A stretch of 64,000 nt of DNA from Microbacteriaceae bacterium. GTDB lineage: Bacteria; Actinomycetota; Actinomycetes; Actinomycetales; Microbacteriaceae. The stretch is from contig WQZN01000003.1 in the NCBI GenBank assembly GCA_009780695.1, positions 124,001-188,000 on the forward strand. Reading direction: 5' to 3'. The stretch's first letter is position 1, and each line of letters begins with the position of its first letter. This document shows positions 37,612 to 46,844 of the stretch, piece by piece. The translations under genes were made by a program, and so were the position numbers. The notes beneath the pieces are model-generated. The model was not told where the DNA came from. It saw nothing but the letters and a program-made list of their open reading frames with translations, and did not search any database.

Positions 37612-37891
37612 GCCCTCAAAGATAGAGGCGGCGGCGGAGCGGGATGTCGGACCCCGGCTTCCGGCGGGGCGGTCCACCCGCCCCACCGTCAGCCTGCACC
37701 TCGGCGGTGACCCGAACACCACCGGGCTTCCCCCAACACATTCCCGCATACCCTAATTCCGGGGAATGGATGGAACAGTCTCTGATACAAGCAGAAGCAC
37801 TGTGCTCTCCTATCGTCGCGACACGCGCCGGAACGGAACAGTCGGCTCTTAGGAGGACAGGTGCGGACAACGGGCGGACAGCCCGGCACCG

Positions 37892-38881
37892 TCAGGGAGT
37901 GATCTCGAGCCAGAGCGCGACGTCGACATCCTCGTCCTCGGCGTCCTCGCCGCGCAGCCCGACCACGGTGACCGCGACGTCTTCGGCCCGCGGCGCCGAC
38001 CGCACGATGAGCGTGTCGGCGTCGGCCCCGTCGATGGCAGCGGCGAGACGCCCCAGCACCGAGGCACGCTGCGCGGCATCCAGCTCATCCAGCCCGCCTT
38101 CGTCGAGCAGGCTGACGGAGGCTCCGCGCCGCCGTGCCCGCGTGACGGCCGACCGCACGCGGTCGTCGAGCAGCCCGCGCCCGCGGATCTCGTCGCGCAT
38201 GGTCGCCTCGAGCAGCAGGCACTCGGCCCGCTGCTCGTCGCTCAGCGCACCGCCCGTGCGCACGATCTCGGTGAGCAGCGGCTCGGCCATCGTGTAGGTG
38301 TGCTCGAGGCGGTGCTGGCGCTCGACGACATGCGCGTCGTAGGCGGCGCGCCAGGCGGATGCCGCGCGTTCGACCTCCGCGAACCGCTCGGCGTCCTCGC
38401 CGGTGGTGCGCAGGGCGTACATGACGACGTTCGCGGCAATGACCCAGACGACCGAGCCGACGACGCCGAGGTCGCTGAGGGCGCCGAGGCCGGCCCACCA
38501 GACGGTCTGCAGGGCGAGGAAGCCGACACCCACCCATGCGTGCAGCTCGCGCCCGCGCACCATGACGATCGTGAGCAGGGTGCCGATGGCCGCGATGTAC
38601 CAGGTGGCGTAGCCGTTGCTGCGGTGCGGGTCGAGCTGGCTCGACACCGCGAGCGGGATCACGAGCGACACGACGAGGTCGAAGGCCGCGACCCAGTGCG
38701 GCAGCACCCGTCGGCCCGGGCGCAGCAGGCTGAGGACGATCGCGACGGCGTACGCGGCGATCGAGACGAGCGTCGGCAGCGGCGAGCGGGGCACGCCGAT
38801 CGCGGTGAGCGCGAGCACGACGTGGTAGGTCGAGAAGAGCAGCGCGAGGCCGATGATCGCCTTGCGGGACAGCGAGATCAT
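37892..38881 (-). CDS. Membrane protein resembling a histidine kinase without a recognisable catalytic domain
   Basis: 329 residues. Five to six membrane segments (about 10-160), a helical linker (AERFAEVERAASAWRAAYDAHVVERQHRLEHTYTMAEPLL), then a soluble domain ending in VALWLEITP. The arrangement matches NarL-type sensor kinases, but no DHp His in the usual LHD context and no GxG ATP-binding boxes are visible. It overlaps the true kinase gene by 4 bases (ATGA). It may be a pseudo-kinase partner that modulates the kinase or regulator. Function unknown. Confidence 0.7.
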   Translation of the reverse strand: MISLSRKAIIGLALLFSTYHVVLALTAIGVPRSPLPTLVSIAAYAVAIVLSLLRPGRRVLPHWVAAFDLVVSLVIPLAVSSQLDPHRSNGYATWYIAAIGTLLTIVMVRGRELHAWVGVGFLALQTVWWAGLGALSDLGVVGSVVWVIAANVVMYALRTTGEDAERFAEVERAASAWRAAYDAHVVERQHRLEHTYTMAEPLLTEIVRTGGALSDEQRAECLLLEATMRDEIRGRGLLDDRVRSAVTRARRRGASVSLLDEGGLDELDAAQRASVLGRLAAAIDGADADTLIVRSAPRAEDVAVTVVGLRGEDAEDEDVDVALWLEITP

Positions 38882-40107
38882 GCGGATGCCCCGCTCGCCG
38901 GCCATGCGAGGGCGATGACCGTGCCCGCGCCCGGCGCCGACTCGACGCGCGCCAGACCGCCGACGATCTCGACCCGCTGCACGATCGAGTTCGCGATGCC
39001 GAGCCGGCGCGAGTCGACGTGCGCGGGGTCGAAGCCGGTGCCGTCGTCGGCGATCGTGAGGCGGACGCCGCCGGCCGCGCCGAGCGCGGCGAGCGTCACG
39101 GTGCGGGCGACGTCGGGGCCGCCCGCGTGCTGAGAGCTGTTGAGCATCGCCTGCACGGCCGCATCGCGGAGCGCCTCGGCGACGCCCGTCGGGATCGGCT
39201 GGGCGAGGGCGCCCGCGGCCGTGATGACCGGCGGGTGGGGCACGGCGGCGGCGGCCGTGCGGATGCCGGCGAGCAACGCCGCGGCATCCGTCATGTCCTC
39301 GGGCGCCGACTGCGGCGCGGGGGGCGCCTTCGACGACGACAGGTGCCCGAGGGCGTCGCGGGCCATGTGCGCGGCCAGGCGCTGCGCCTCGGGGGTGCGC
39401 GCGCCGGCCGCGGCGAGCAGGGTCGTCAGCACGCTGTCGTGCACGAGGGCGTCGACCTCGACGCGCTCGGCCTCGCCCATGTGCTCGCGCACGCCGCGCT
39501 CGTAGCCGTCGAGGGCCGCGCGCTGGGCGGTGTCGACGTGTGCGGCCGCGGCGCGCAGCATCGTGGCGATCGTGAGGATGACCGAGCCGACGATCGCGGA
39601 GTACACGGCGTTGAGCACCGCATCCCGCCCGCCTCCGGCCCCGGGCACGATGATCATGACCACGCCGAACAGGGCGGGCGCGCACAGCGCATAGGCCGCG
39701 GCGAGCCACACCCGCAGCCCGACGGCGGCGTAGGCGCTCGCGACGGTGCACAGCATCCACAGCCACGGCGTGCCGTCGATGGGGCGGTCGCCCGCCGTCG
39801 CCGGCCACAGCAGCGTGACCACGAGGTACAGCGCGGCGAAGGACGCCGTCGCGATGCGGATGCCCGAGCCGACGATCGCCGCGACGGCCGCCCACGCGAG
39901 GCACGCGCACAGCGCGAGCGCCTGCACCCCGGCGAACGGCTGCGGCAGATGCGGCTGCTGGGCGATCAGCTGCGGCAGGACGAGGACGCCGAAGACGACG
40001 CCGAAGCCGACGATCGCCCGCGAGACCATCGCCTCGATGCGCGCGCCCGTGAACGGATGCCGCGGCGCCGGCGGCAGTGCGGAGGATTCGAGCTCAGTGC
40101 TGGTCAT
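38878..40107 (-). CDS. NarL-type sensor histidine kinase
   Basis: 409 residues. About six membrane segments in the first 200 residues, then a dimerisation helix with ERVEVDALVHDSVLTTLL, where the His of LVHDS is the candidate phosphoacceptor, and an HATPase domain with an N-box-like region (QAMLNSSQHAGG) and the G-box ADDGTGFDP. Partner regulator lies immediately upstream with a 14-base overlap. The stimulus is unknown; the membrane region carries no recognisable sensor fold. Confidence 0.87.
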   Translation of the reverse strand: MTSTELESSALPPAPRHPFTGARIEAMVSRAIVGFGVVFGVLVLPQLIAQQPHLPQPFAGVQALALCACLAWAAVAAIVGSGIRIATASFAALYLVVTLLWPATAGDRPIDGTPWLWMLCTVASAYAAVGLRVWLAAAYALCAPALFGVVMIIVPGAGGGRDAVLNAVYSAIVGSVILTIATMLRAAAAHVDTAQRAALDGYERGVREHMGEAERVEVDALVHDSVLTTLLAAAGARTPEAQRLAAHMARDALGHLSSSKAPPAPQSAPEDMTDAAALLAGIRTAAAAVPHPPVITAAGALAQPIPTGVAEALRDAAVQAMLNSSQHAGGPDVARTVTLAALGAAGGVRLTIADDGTGFDPAHVDSRRLGIANSIVQRVEIVGGLARVESAPGAGTVIALAWPASGASA

Positions 40108-40750
40108 CGACGGCGTCGCCGAGGCCGGGCAGGATGCCGTCCTCCACGGCTCGGCGCAGCAGGTCGACCTTGGTCGGGGCGGGCCGCCCCACCTCGACGT
40201 ACTTCACGCGGATGCGGTCGAGGTACTCCCGCGCCGTCGAGTGCGCGATGCCGAGCTGGGCCGCGACGGCCTTGAGCGGCAGCCCGGACGCGTAGAGGTG
40301 CAGCACGTCGCGCTCGCGCTGGCCGAGCTTGGCACGCGCGAAGTCGTTGTCGGCGTCGATCGCGCTCGCCCACTCGAGGTTGTTGAGCACGCCGCCCTCG
40401 GCGACGGTGCGGATCGAGTCGATGACGCGGCCCGTCGGGGCGGACTTGGGCACGACGCCCGCGGCGCCGGCGGCGAGGGCCTCGCGCACCGCCTGGACGC
40501 GGTCGGCGATCGAGTGCACGAGCACCGCGGCGCCGGCGTTCTGCAGCCGCTTCACGTTGTCGGTGACGCTCGACCCGTCGCCGAGCGACAGGTCGAGGAC
40601 GACCATGTCGGTGGGGTGCTCGGTGAGCGCGGGAAGCAGCGCGTCGACGGTCGGCGCCTCGCCCGTCACCGTGAAGCCGGCGTCGGCGCAGGCCGCGCGC
40701 AGGCCGAGCCGCACCGATTCGTGATCGTCGACGATCGCCACAGTCACCAT
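40094..40750 (-). CDS. LuxR/NarL-family response regulator
   Basis: 218 residues from the ATG at 40750 (MVTVAIVDDHESVRLGLRAA). Receiver domain with acidic pair DDH, phospho-Asp in MVVLDLSLGDGSS, and Lys in VPKSAP. C-terminal helix-turn-helix LGQRERDVLHLYASGLPLKAVAAQLGIAHSTAREYL. Operon order is regulator, kinase, pseudo-kinase. Palindrome G lies upstream, between it and the RNA methyltransferase stop. Confidence 0.92.
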   Translation of the reverse strand: MVTVAIVDDHESVRLGLRAACADAGFTVTGEAPTVDALLPALTEHPTDMVVLDLSLGDGSSVTDNVKRLQNAGAAVLVHSIADRVQAVREALAAGAAGVVPKSAPTGRVIDSIRTVAEGGVLNNLEWASAIDADNDFARAKLGQRERDVLHLYASGLPLKAVAAQLGIAHSTAREYLDRIRVKYVEVGRPAPTKVDLLRRAVEDGILPGLGDAVDDQH

Positions 40751-40785
40751 GTCGAAAACAGTATCTTCACCGGCGGCCACGCGTT

Positions 40786-40837
40786 CCCGTTCCGGACGTT
40801 CGCACTCGCCGGTGCGGGCGCGAACGTCCGGAACGGG
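40786..40837. repeat. Perfect 18-base inverted repeat (palindrome G)
   Basis: Arms cccgttccggacgttcgc (40786-40803) and its exact complement (40820-40837), loop 16 bases. It abuts the stop of the methyltransferase gene (40840) and lies 36 bases upstream of the response-regulator start. It may serve as that gene's terminator but has no T-run. It can equally be seen as another dispersed palindrome. Confidence 0.8.
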
Positions 40838-40839
40838 CA

Positions 40840-42135
40840 CTAGTCGCCGCGGGTGAGCCGGGCGACGAGCTCGATGTGGTGCGTGTTCGGGAACAGGTCG
40901 AAGGCCTCGAGCGAGCGGATGCCGTAGCCCGCCGCCGCGAACGCCTTCGCGTCGCGCGCGAAGGCCACGGGGTCGCACGCGACGTAGACGACCTGGGCCG
41001 GCTCGGTGCGCACGAGCTCGTCGACGACCGTGGTGCCCGCGCCCGCGCGGGGCGGGTCGAGCACGATCGTCGCGGCGCGCTGGCGGCCGCGCTCGACCGA
41101 CGACGCGTTGTCGCCGAGACCGCGCACGAACTGCTCGACCCGGGCCGTGATGGCGCGCGCGCCGACCCAGTCGGAGAGGTTGCGGGCCGCGAAGTCGGTC
41201 GCGGGCTCGTAGGACTCGACGCTCGTGATGCGCGTGGCCTGGCCGAAGCGGTCGCCCACGGCCGCCGCCAGCAGGCCGACGCCGCCGTACAGGTCGAGGT
41301 TCGCGGCCCGCGGGTCGAAGGCGTCGCCGTCGACGGCGCGCTGCACGGCCGCGGTGAGCGTCTCGGCGGCGAGGCGGTGCACCTGCCAGAAGCCGAGCGG
41401 GTCGAGTGCGAACTCGCGCTCGCCGACGCGCTCGGTGATCGGCTTCATGGGCGGCAGGCTGCCGTCGCGGCCGGTGACGAGCGAGAAGGCCTTCCCGCCC
41501 GACGGGGCGATGAGGTCGACGGATGCCGCGTCCGAGAACTTCGTGCGCAGGGGCGCGATCGCCTCCAGCTCGGGCGCCGCGAGCGGCAGCTCGGCGACGG
41601 GGATCACGGTGTGCGAGCGCGAGGAGTACGGGCCCACGGTGCCGTCGGCAGCGACGTTGAGTCGCACGCGCGTGCGCCACCCCGTGCCGTGTGCCGCGTC
41701 GTCGCCGGGCAGCGCCTGCACGGTCAGGTCGGTGTCGATGCCTGCGAACCGGCGCAGGGCATCCGTCGCCACCTCCCGCTTCAGCTCGCGCTGGTGCGCG
41801 AGCTCGATGTGGCCGAACTCGGCGCCGCCCGCACGGCCCTCGGGGTCGCGGGTGACGGCGGCCTCGGCCCAGACATGGCTCTGTCGGTGCGGGCTCGCGT
41901 CGAGCACCTCGAGCGTGTCAGCGCGCCAGAAGCTCGACTTCGCCTCGCTCACGCGGGCGCGGACGCGTTCGCCGGGGATCGCGTCGGCGACGAAGACCAC
42001 GCGGCCCTCATGGCGCGCGACCATGACGCCGCCGTGGGCGACGCCCGCGACCTCGAGCTCGATCTCGGTGCCCACGGCCGGGTGCGGGGCGGCGGTTCGG
42101 CGCGGCGGGCGGCGGTTCGGCTGGCGGGGAGGCAT
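40840..42135 (-). CDS. TRAM-domain RNA (uracil-5-)methyltransferase, RlmD/TrmA type
   Basis: 431 residues. N-terminal TRAM RNA-binding domain (ELEVAGVAHGGVMVARHEGRVVFV), then a class I methyltransferase. The SAM loop is NLYGGVGLLAAAVGDRF, the catalytic Cys is in VVYVACDPVAFARD preceded by DPPRAG, and the terminal FPNTHHIELVARL is family-typical. The Cys cluster that binds iron-sulfur in some RlmD proteins is not seen. Target position in rRNA or tRNA cannot be decided from the sequence. Confidence 0.88.
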   Translation of the reverse strand: MPPRQPNRRPPRRTAAPHPAVGTEIELEVAGVAHGGVMVARHEGRVVFVADAIPGERVRARVSEAKSSFWRADTLEVLDASPHRQSHVWAEAAVTRDPEGRAGGAEFGHIELAHQRELKREVATDALRRFAGIDTDLTVQALPGDDAAHGTGWRTRVRLNVAADGTVGPYSSRSHTVIPVAELPLAAPELEAIAPLRTKFSDAASVDLIAPSGGKAFSLVTGRDGSLPPMKPITERVGEREFALDPLGFWQVHRLAAETLTAAVQRAVDGDAFDPRAANLDLYGGVGLLAAAVGDRFGQATRITSVESYEPATDFAARNLSDWVGARAITARVEQFVRGLGDNASSVERGRQRAATIVLDPPRAGAGTTVVDELVRTEPAQVVYVACDPVAFARDAKAFAAAGYGIRSLEAFDLFPNTHHIELVARLTRGD

Positions 42136-42189
42136 CCGTCTATCGTCCCATGGCGGGCTGGGGCGGGGCCGACCGCGGTCTGCGGTGCC

Positions 42190-43524
42190 CTATCGCAGCC
42201 GGCCGCAGGGCACGACGACATGCCAGCCGTGCGGCATCGCGCCGAGCGTCACCGTCGCCGAGTCGGGCTGGGCGGCGCACCGGGTCTGCGCCGAGGCGAC
42301 CTGGCTGCGCCAGTCGGGGCCGAGCGAGCGCTGCGAGGCGGGCGTCACGATGGCGCCCGAGACGACGACGGCCGCGACGGCGACCAGGACGACCCAGCCC
42401 ACGAGGCGCAGCCCGCGCCGTCGCGCGAGGACCGCGGCCGCGAGCAGGAACAGCGCGACGAGCAGCACGGCCGGCGCGAAGGCATAGCGCAGGATCGTGT
42501 CGAGGTGCAGCCAGCGCTCGGGCGTGAACGTGCCGAACGGGTAGACCATCGCGGCGAGGTTCCAGCTGTAGCCGATCGTCCACAGCACGGCCGAGCCCGA
42601 CGCGAGCGCGACCATCGCCCAGCGCTGCTGCCCGGTGCCGAACACGATGCCGGCGACCACGGCCGCGGCGATCGGCACCGCGAGCGCGAAGACGAGGGCG
42701 GCGTGATGGGCCATGGTGTGGCCGACCTGGGCTGGCGAGGAAAAGGCGGTGCCGAGCACGGTGTTGGCGAAGAAGCCGACGACCGTCGAGCGCGGGTGGA
42801 TCAGACCGTGGGTCGGGATGTCGCGGGGCGAGGTCGTGAAGGCCACGACCTGCGCGGCGAGGCCCACGAGGAAGCCGGCGCGGACGACCCAGCGCCGGGC
42901 GTCGCGCAGCTGCCACACGAGCAAGGGCAGGAAGTAGCCGGCCTGCGGCTCCGAGAGGACGATGGCGCAGACGATCAGCGCGAGGGCGAGCGCGCCGCGG
43001 CGCGTGGCCGGCCGGTGCAGCAGGATCCACGGCACGGCGCACAGCAGCACCGAGTGCAGGTTGTTGAGGGTGCCCGCGACCTCCCACGTGCCGAGCGGGA
43101 TCAGCGCGGGCGTCACCGCGATCGCGATGCGGGCGGGATGCCAGGGCACGGTGTCGGCCGTGACCAGGTACACGGTGGCGCACGCCCCGCCGGTGATCAG
43201 CACCGCGACCGCCGTCGCCCCGAGCGCCCAGTACGAGGTGGGCAGCAGGGCCACGACCGCCGCGGCGAGCCGGGGCACGAACTGCAGGTACCCCATGTAC
43301 GGCAGGAACAGCGTGTGCCCGAGGCCGAGGTCGATCTGCTTCTGGAGGAACTCCATGGCGTCCTCGGCCCAGAACACGTCGCGGGCCGAGGCCGGCAGTC
43401 GGAACCACAGCACGACGGCCGCGACGGCGCCGATCAGCAGCGGGGCGAACCAGCCGCCGCGCACCGCGTCGAGGCGGTTCGACCGGGCGCTCGCGGCGGG
43501 TGCGGCCGTCGCGGGCGCCGACAC
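42190..43524 (-). CDS. Polytopic membrane protein, possibly a GT-C-type glycosyltransferase
   Basis: 444 residues from a GTG at 43524, whose G overlaps the last base of the accE stop. About ten to twelve membrane segments, with an early extracytoplasmic loop SARDVFWAEDAMEFLQKQ. An acidic loop after the first membrane segment is a common feature of GT-C enzymes, where an Asp or Glu is catalytic. That match is weak and not enough to name a function. No homologue recognised. Tightly linked to accD/accE by position only. Confidence 0.6.
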   Translation of the reverse strand: MSAPATAAPAASARSNRLDAVRGGWFAPLLIGAVAAVVLWFRLPASARDVFWAEDAMEFLQKQIDLGLGHTLFLPYMGYLQFVPRLAAAVVALLPTSYWALGATAVAVLITGGACATVYLVTADTVPWHPARIAIAVTPALIPLGTWEVAGTLNNLHSVLLCAVPWILLHRPATRRGALALALIVCAIVLSEPQAGYFLPLLVWQLRDARRWVVRAGFLVGLAAQVVAFTTSPRDIPTHGLIHPRSTVVGFFANTVLGTAFSSPAQVGHTMAHHAALVFALAVPIAAAVVAGIVFGTGQQRWAMVALASGSAVLWTIGYSWNLAAMVYPFGTFTPERWLHLDTILRYAFAPAVLLVALFLLAAAVLARRRGLRLVGWVVLVAVAAVVVSGAIVTPASQRSLGPDWRSQVASAQTRCAAQPDSATVTLGAMPHGWHVVVPCGRLR

Positions 43525-43769
43525 TAGAGGCCCTCGGCGGTGAAGCCGCGCCAGTCGCCGCGCAGCGGGCGGCGCAGGCCGCGCGCCGAGCTCTCCCAGG
43601 CCGACTGCGCCGGCCGGTGCGCCGTCGCGGACGCCGCGGACTGCTGCTGCACGAGCGCGGCGGCGAGCACGGCCGTCGCGGCCGCGATCTCCTCGGGGCT
43701 GAGCCCCTGTGTGACGAAGCGGATGTCGGCCGCAGCGGCCTCCGCGTCGAACGGCTTCCCGGGCGTCAC
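43524..43769 (-). CDS. accE: Acyl-CoA carboxylase epsilon subunit
   Basis: 81 residues from a GTG that overlaps the accD stop (GTGA). The small epsilon subunit stabilises the alpha/beta complex in actinobacteria. Visible features: [24 protein letters not shown], the conserved helix with a pattern of Pro-Glu-Glu followed by Ala/Val repeats, then a basic tail with [14 protein letters not shown]. Its length and location after accD make the assignment firm although sequence identity in this family is low. Confidence 0.85.
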   Translation of the reverse strand: MTPGKPFDAEAAAADIRFVTQGLSPEEIAAATAVLAAALVQQQSAASATAHRPAQSAWESSARGLRRPLRGDWRGFTAEGL

Positions 43770-45367
43770 AGCGGGATGTTCCCGTGCTTCTTCGGCGGCA
43801 TCGACGCCCGCTTGGTGCGCAGCGAGCGCAGCGCCTTGATGATCGCGATGCGGGTGGCGGCCGGCTCGATGACCGAGTCGAGGGCGCCGCGCTCGGCCGC
43901 GAGGTACGGCGAGGCGACCTCGTAGGCGTAGTCGCTCGCGAGCTTGGCACGGAGCGCCGTGACATCCTCGCCGCGCTCGCGCGCATCGGAGATCTGGCTG
44001 CGGTACAGGATGTTGACCGCGCCCTGGCCGCCCATGACCGCGATCTCGGCGGTCGGCCACGCGAGGTTGATGTCGGCGCCGAGCTGCTTCGACCCCATGA
44101 CGATGTACGCGCCGCCGTAGGCCTTGCGCGTGATGATCGTCACGAGCGGCACGGTCGCCTCGGCGTAGGCGTAGAGCAGCTTCGCGCCGCGGCGGATGAC
44201 GCCCGTCCATTCCTGGTCGGTGCCGGGCAGATAGCCGGGCACGTCGACGAGCGTCACGATCGGGATCGAGAACGAGTCGCAGAAGCGCAGGAACCGCGCC
44301 GCCTTCTCCGCGGCGTCGATGTTGAGCGTGCCGGCCATCGACGAGGGCTGGTTCGCGATGATGCCGACGCTGCGGCCCTCGACCCGGCCGAAGCCGATGA
44401 CGATGTTCGGCGCGAACAGCGGCTGGATCTCGAGGAACTCGCCGTCGTCGACGATGTGCTCGATGACCGTCGTGACGTCGTACGGCTGGTTCGGCGAGTC
44501 GGGGATGATCGTGTTGAGGCGGCGGTCGTCGTCGGTGATCTCGAGCTCGGGCTCGACGTCGTAGACCGGGGCGTCGGTGAGGTCGTTGTCGGGCAGGTAG
44601 CCGAGCAGGTTGCGCGCATAGTCGAGCGCGTCGGACTCGTCCGTGGCGAGGTAGTGGCTGACGCCCGAGAGCGTGTTGTGGGTGAGGGCGCCGCCGAGCT
44701 TCTCGAAACCGACGTCCTCGCCGGTGACCGTCTTGATGACATCCGGCCCGGTCACGAACATGTGGCTGGTCTTGTCGACCATGATCACGAAGTCGGTGAG
44801 CGCGGGGGAGTACACGGCGCCGCCCGCGGCCGGCCCGACGACGATCGAGATCTGCGGGATGACGCCCGAGGCGGCCGTGTTGCGGCGGAAGATCTCGGCG
44901 TACTTGCCGAGCGCGACGACGCCTTCCTGGATGCGCGCGCCGCCCGAGTCGAGGATGCCGATCATGGGCGAGCCCGTCTTGAGCGCGTGGTCCATGACCT
45001 TGATGATCTTCTCGCCGGCGACCTCGCCGAGGCTGCCGCCGAAGGTAGTGAAGTCCTGGCTGAAGATCGCGACCTGGCGGCCGTTCACGGCGCCGATGCC
45101 GGTGATGACGGCGTCGCCCCACGGGCGCTTGTCCTCCATGCCGAAGCCGGTGGAGCGGTGGCGCACGTACTCGTCGAACTCGACGAAGGTGCCCGGGTCG
45201 AGCAGGTTCAGGATGCGCTCGCGCGCGGTGAGCTTGCCCTTGGAGTGCTGCTTGGCGGCACTCGCCTCTTCCTTCTCGGTGACCGCGGCGTCGTAGCGCG
45301 CCTTCAGGTCGGCGATCCGGCCGGCGGTCGTGGCGATGTTGGGCGTCGGGGCGGCGTCTTCGGTCAC
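43766..45367 (-). CDS. accD: Acyl-CoA carboxylase beta subunit (carboxyltransferase)
   Basis: 533 residues from the GTG at 45367. Transfers CO2 from carboxybiotin to acetyl- or propionyl-CoA. Both crotonase-like halves are complete: [40 protein letters not shown] and [13 protein letters not shown] in the N-half; [30 protein letters not shown] and [16 protein letters not shown] in the C-half. The sequence pattern is of the propionyl/acetyl class. Works with accE next to it and accA3 at 35075. Confidence 0.95.
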   Translation of the reverse strand: MTEDAAPTPNIATTAGRIADLKARYDAAVTEKEEASAAKQHSKGKLTARERILNLLDPGTFVEFDEYVRHRSTGFGMEDKRPWGDAVITGIGAVNGRQVAIFSQDFTTFGGSLGEVAGEKIIKVMDHALKTGSPMIGILDSGGARIQEGVVALGKYAEIFRRNTAASGVIPQISIVVGPAAGGAVYSPALTDFVIMVDKTSHMFVTGPDVIKTVTGEDVGFEKLGGALTHNTLSGVSHYLATDESDALDYARNLLGYLPDNDLTDAPVYDVEPELEITDDDRRLNTIIPDSPNQPYDVTTVIEHIVDDGEFLEIQPLFAPNIVIGFGRVEGRSVGIIANQPSSMAGTLNIDAAEKAARFLRFCDSFSIPIVTLVDVPGYLPGTDQEWTGVIRRGAKLLYAYAEATVPLVTIITRKAYGGAYIVMGSKQLGADINLAWPTAEIAVMGGQGAVNILYRSQISDARERGEDVTALRAKLASDYAYEVASPYLAAERGALDSVIEPAATRIAIIKALRSLRTKRASMPPKKHGNIPL

Positions 45368-45559
45368 GCGTCTCACCCTACCTTTGAGCTTTGGCTGCGG
45401 ATCGTTGACGGATTCCCACAAAGCGCGCGGCCGTTGTTGGGGGATGCCGGATGTCGGGGCGTGGTGCGCGCGGCATCCGGTCGCCGCGTCTCGCCTCGCG
45501 CAGTCTCCGGCATCCGCCCGCGCCGCCCGTCGCGCCGCCGTCGCTCCGCCGTCGCTCCG

Positions 45560-45617
45560 CCGAAGGGTGCCATTGCGGCGGCAAATCGGCTCATGAGGCG
45601 ATCTCGGCACCCTTCGG
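45560..45617. repeat. Inverted repeat C1, upstream flank of the 45769-46671 gene
   Basis: Arms ccgaagggtgcc (45560-45571) and ggcacccttcgg (45606-45617), perfect, loop 34 bases. The same word with one change (ccgaggggtgcc) is at C2. It lies in the 401-base divergent gap between the accD and nuclease-like gene starts. The rest of that gap holds a short tandem of gtcgctccgcc near 45540-45560 and no recognisable gene; promoters for both genes must lie there. Confidence 0.82.
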
Positions 45618-45768
45618 TGCGTCGGCATATGGGTGCATGGTGGTCCAGAGAATGCGGTGGCGGGGGACGCGCGCTCTTGCCCAGCACAGGCTCCCGAGTC
45701 GGCAGGTTGTCCACCGAACGGGCCCCCGGCGGCTCTCGAGAGACGAATCGCCGAGCACACTCGTGCCC

Positions 45769-46671
45769 ATGCGACGTCCCCGGCCCCTTCCCGATGCGCT
45801 CTCCGCACGGGCGTTCTCGGTCGGCGATGCGGATGCCGCGGGCATCTCGCGTGGCCGGTTGACGGCATCCGATCTCGCTCAGCCGTTCCGCGGCGTGCGT
45901 GTTCCGCTGGCCTTGCTCGAGGACCTCGACGACGACGGACGTTTCGCGCTGCTCTGCGACGCCTACCAGGTGAAGCTCCCGCACGGCTGGTTCTTCAGCG
46001 GGCCGACGGCCGCGCGCATCATGGGCGTGCCGCTGCCGCCGGCGCTGAACAGACTGGAGGTGCACGTCACCGCAGCGGGCGACTTCCTTCCTCGCGGCCC
46101 ATTCGTCATAGGCCACAAGGCGCGCCACCCGGCGACGACGCGCATGTTCGGTCGCCCGGTGCGAGTGCCGGCCGAGCTCTGGTGCGAACTGGCATCCGTT
46201 CTCGAACTCGACGATCTGATCGCCGCCGGCGACCGGATGCTGTCCGAGAAGCCGATCATGCTGACCACCCGGCGGCACCTGAGCGACGCGGTCGATGCGC
46301 ACGGCGCGGGTCGCGGTGTGCGCAGGCTCCGCGAAGCGCTGCCGCAGCTGCGTGAGGATGTCTGGTCGCCGCGCGAGACCTGGACCAGGCTCGTCATTGT
46401 GCGCGCGGGCCTGCCCGAGCCGGAGCGGAACCGGAGGATCTATGGGCGCGACGGCCGTCTGATCGCGATCGGCGACCTCGTCTACCCCGACCGCAAGATC
46501 GTGATCGAGTACGAAGGGGAGCGCTGGCACAGCGACCGCTGGTCGGGCGTCGACGTCGATCGGTACAACAGACTGGTCCTCGCTGGCTGGACGGTCATCC
46601 GGATCCGGAAGCACCACGGCGCAGAAGACGTGGAGCGCATGGTGCGCGAGGCGCTCGCCCTGCATTCGTGA
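45769..46671 (+). CDS. AbiEi-like / DUF559 (Vsr-fold) nuclease-like protein, copy C
   Basis: 300 residues from the ATG at 45769 ([20 protein letters not shown]); the frame is open upstream but that part lacks homology. Same plan as the 25263-26186 protein: [61 protein letters not shown], then the PD-(D/E)XK part with Glu203 and Arg207 (RETWTRL), Asp236 (IGDLVYPD), Glu247/Glu249 (IEYEGERWH, His254) and [13 protein letters not shown]. The active-site set looks intact and is the most canonical of the three copies. Bracketed by C1 and C2, between accD and birA. Confidence 0.78.
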   Translation: MRRPRPLPDALSARAFSVGDADAAGISRGRLTASDLAQPFRGVRVPLALLEDLDDDGRFALLCDAYQVKLPHGWFFSGPTAARIMGVPLPPALNRLEVHVTAAGDFLPRGPFVIGHKARHPATTRMFGRPVRVPAELWCELASVLELDDLIAAGDRMLSEKPIMLTTRRHLSDAVDAHGAGRGVRRLREALPQLREDVWSPRETWTRLVIVRAGLPEPERNRRIYGRDGRLIAIGDLVYPDRKIVIEYEGERWHSDRWSGVDVDRYNRLVLAGWTVIRIRKHHGAEDVERMVREALALHS

Positions 46672-46705
46672 GCGGGTGCCGCGTCGGGTTTCCGCGCCAC
46701 GGATG

Positions 46706-46773
46706 TCGCGCCGAGGGGTGCCATGAGCGGTGAGTCCGACGGCATGAGCCCGTCAATGCACCCCTCGGCGCGA
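46706..46773. repeat. Inverted repeat C2, downstream flank of the 45769-46671 gene
   Basis: Perfect 16-base arms tcgcgccgaggggtgc (46706-46721) and its complement (46758-46773), loop 36 bases. It shares the core gccga-ggggtgccat with C1. It lies between the nuclease-like gene stop and the birA start, so it could also terminate the first and shield the second. Confidence 0.85.
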
Positions 46774-46844
46774 TGACCGTGGCCGGAACAGGCGCGGGGT
46801 GAGCGTGAGAGCGGCGCGCCCCGCGCCACCTGAACCCCACCAGA

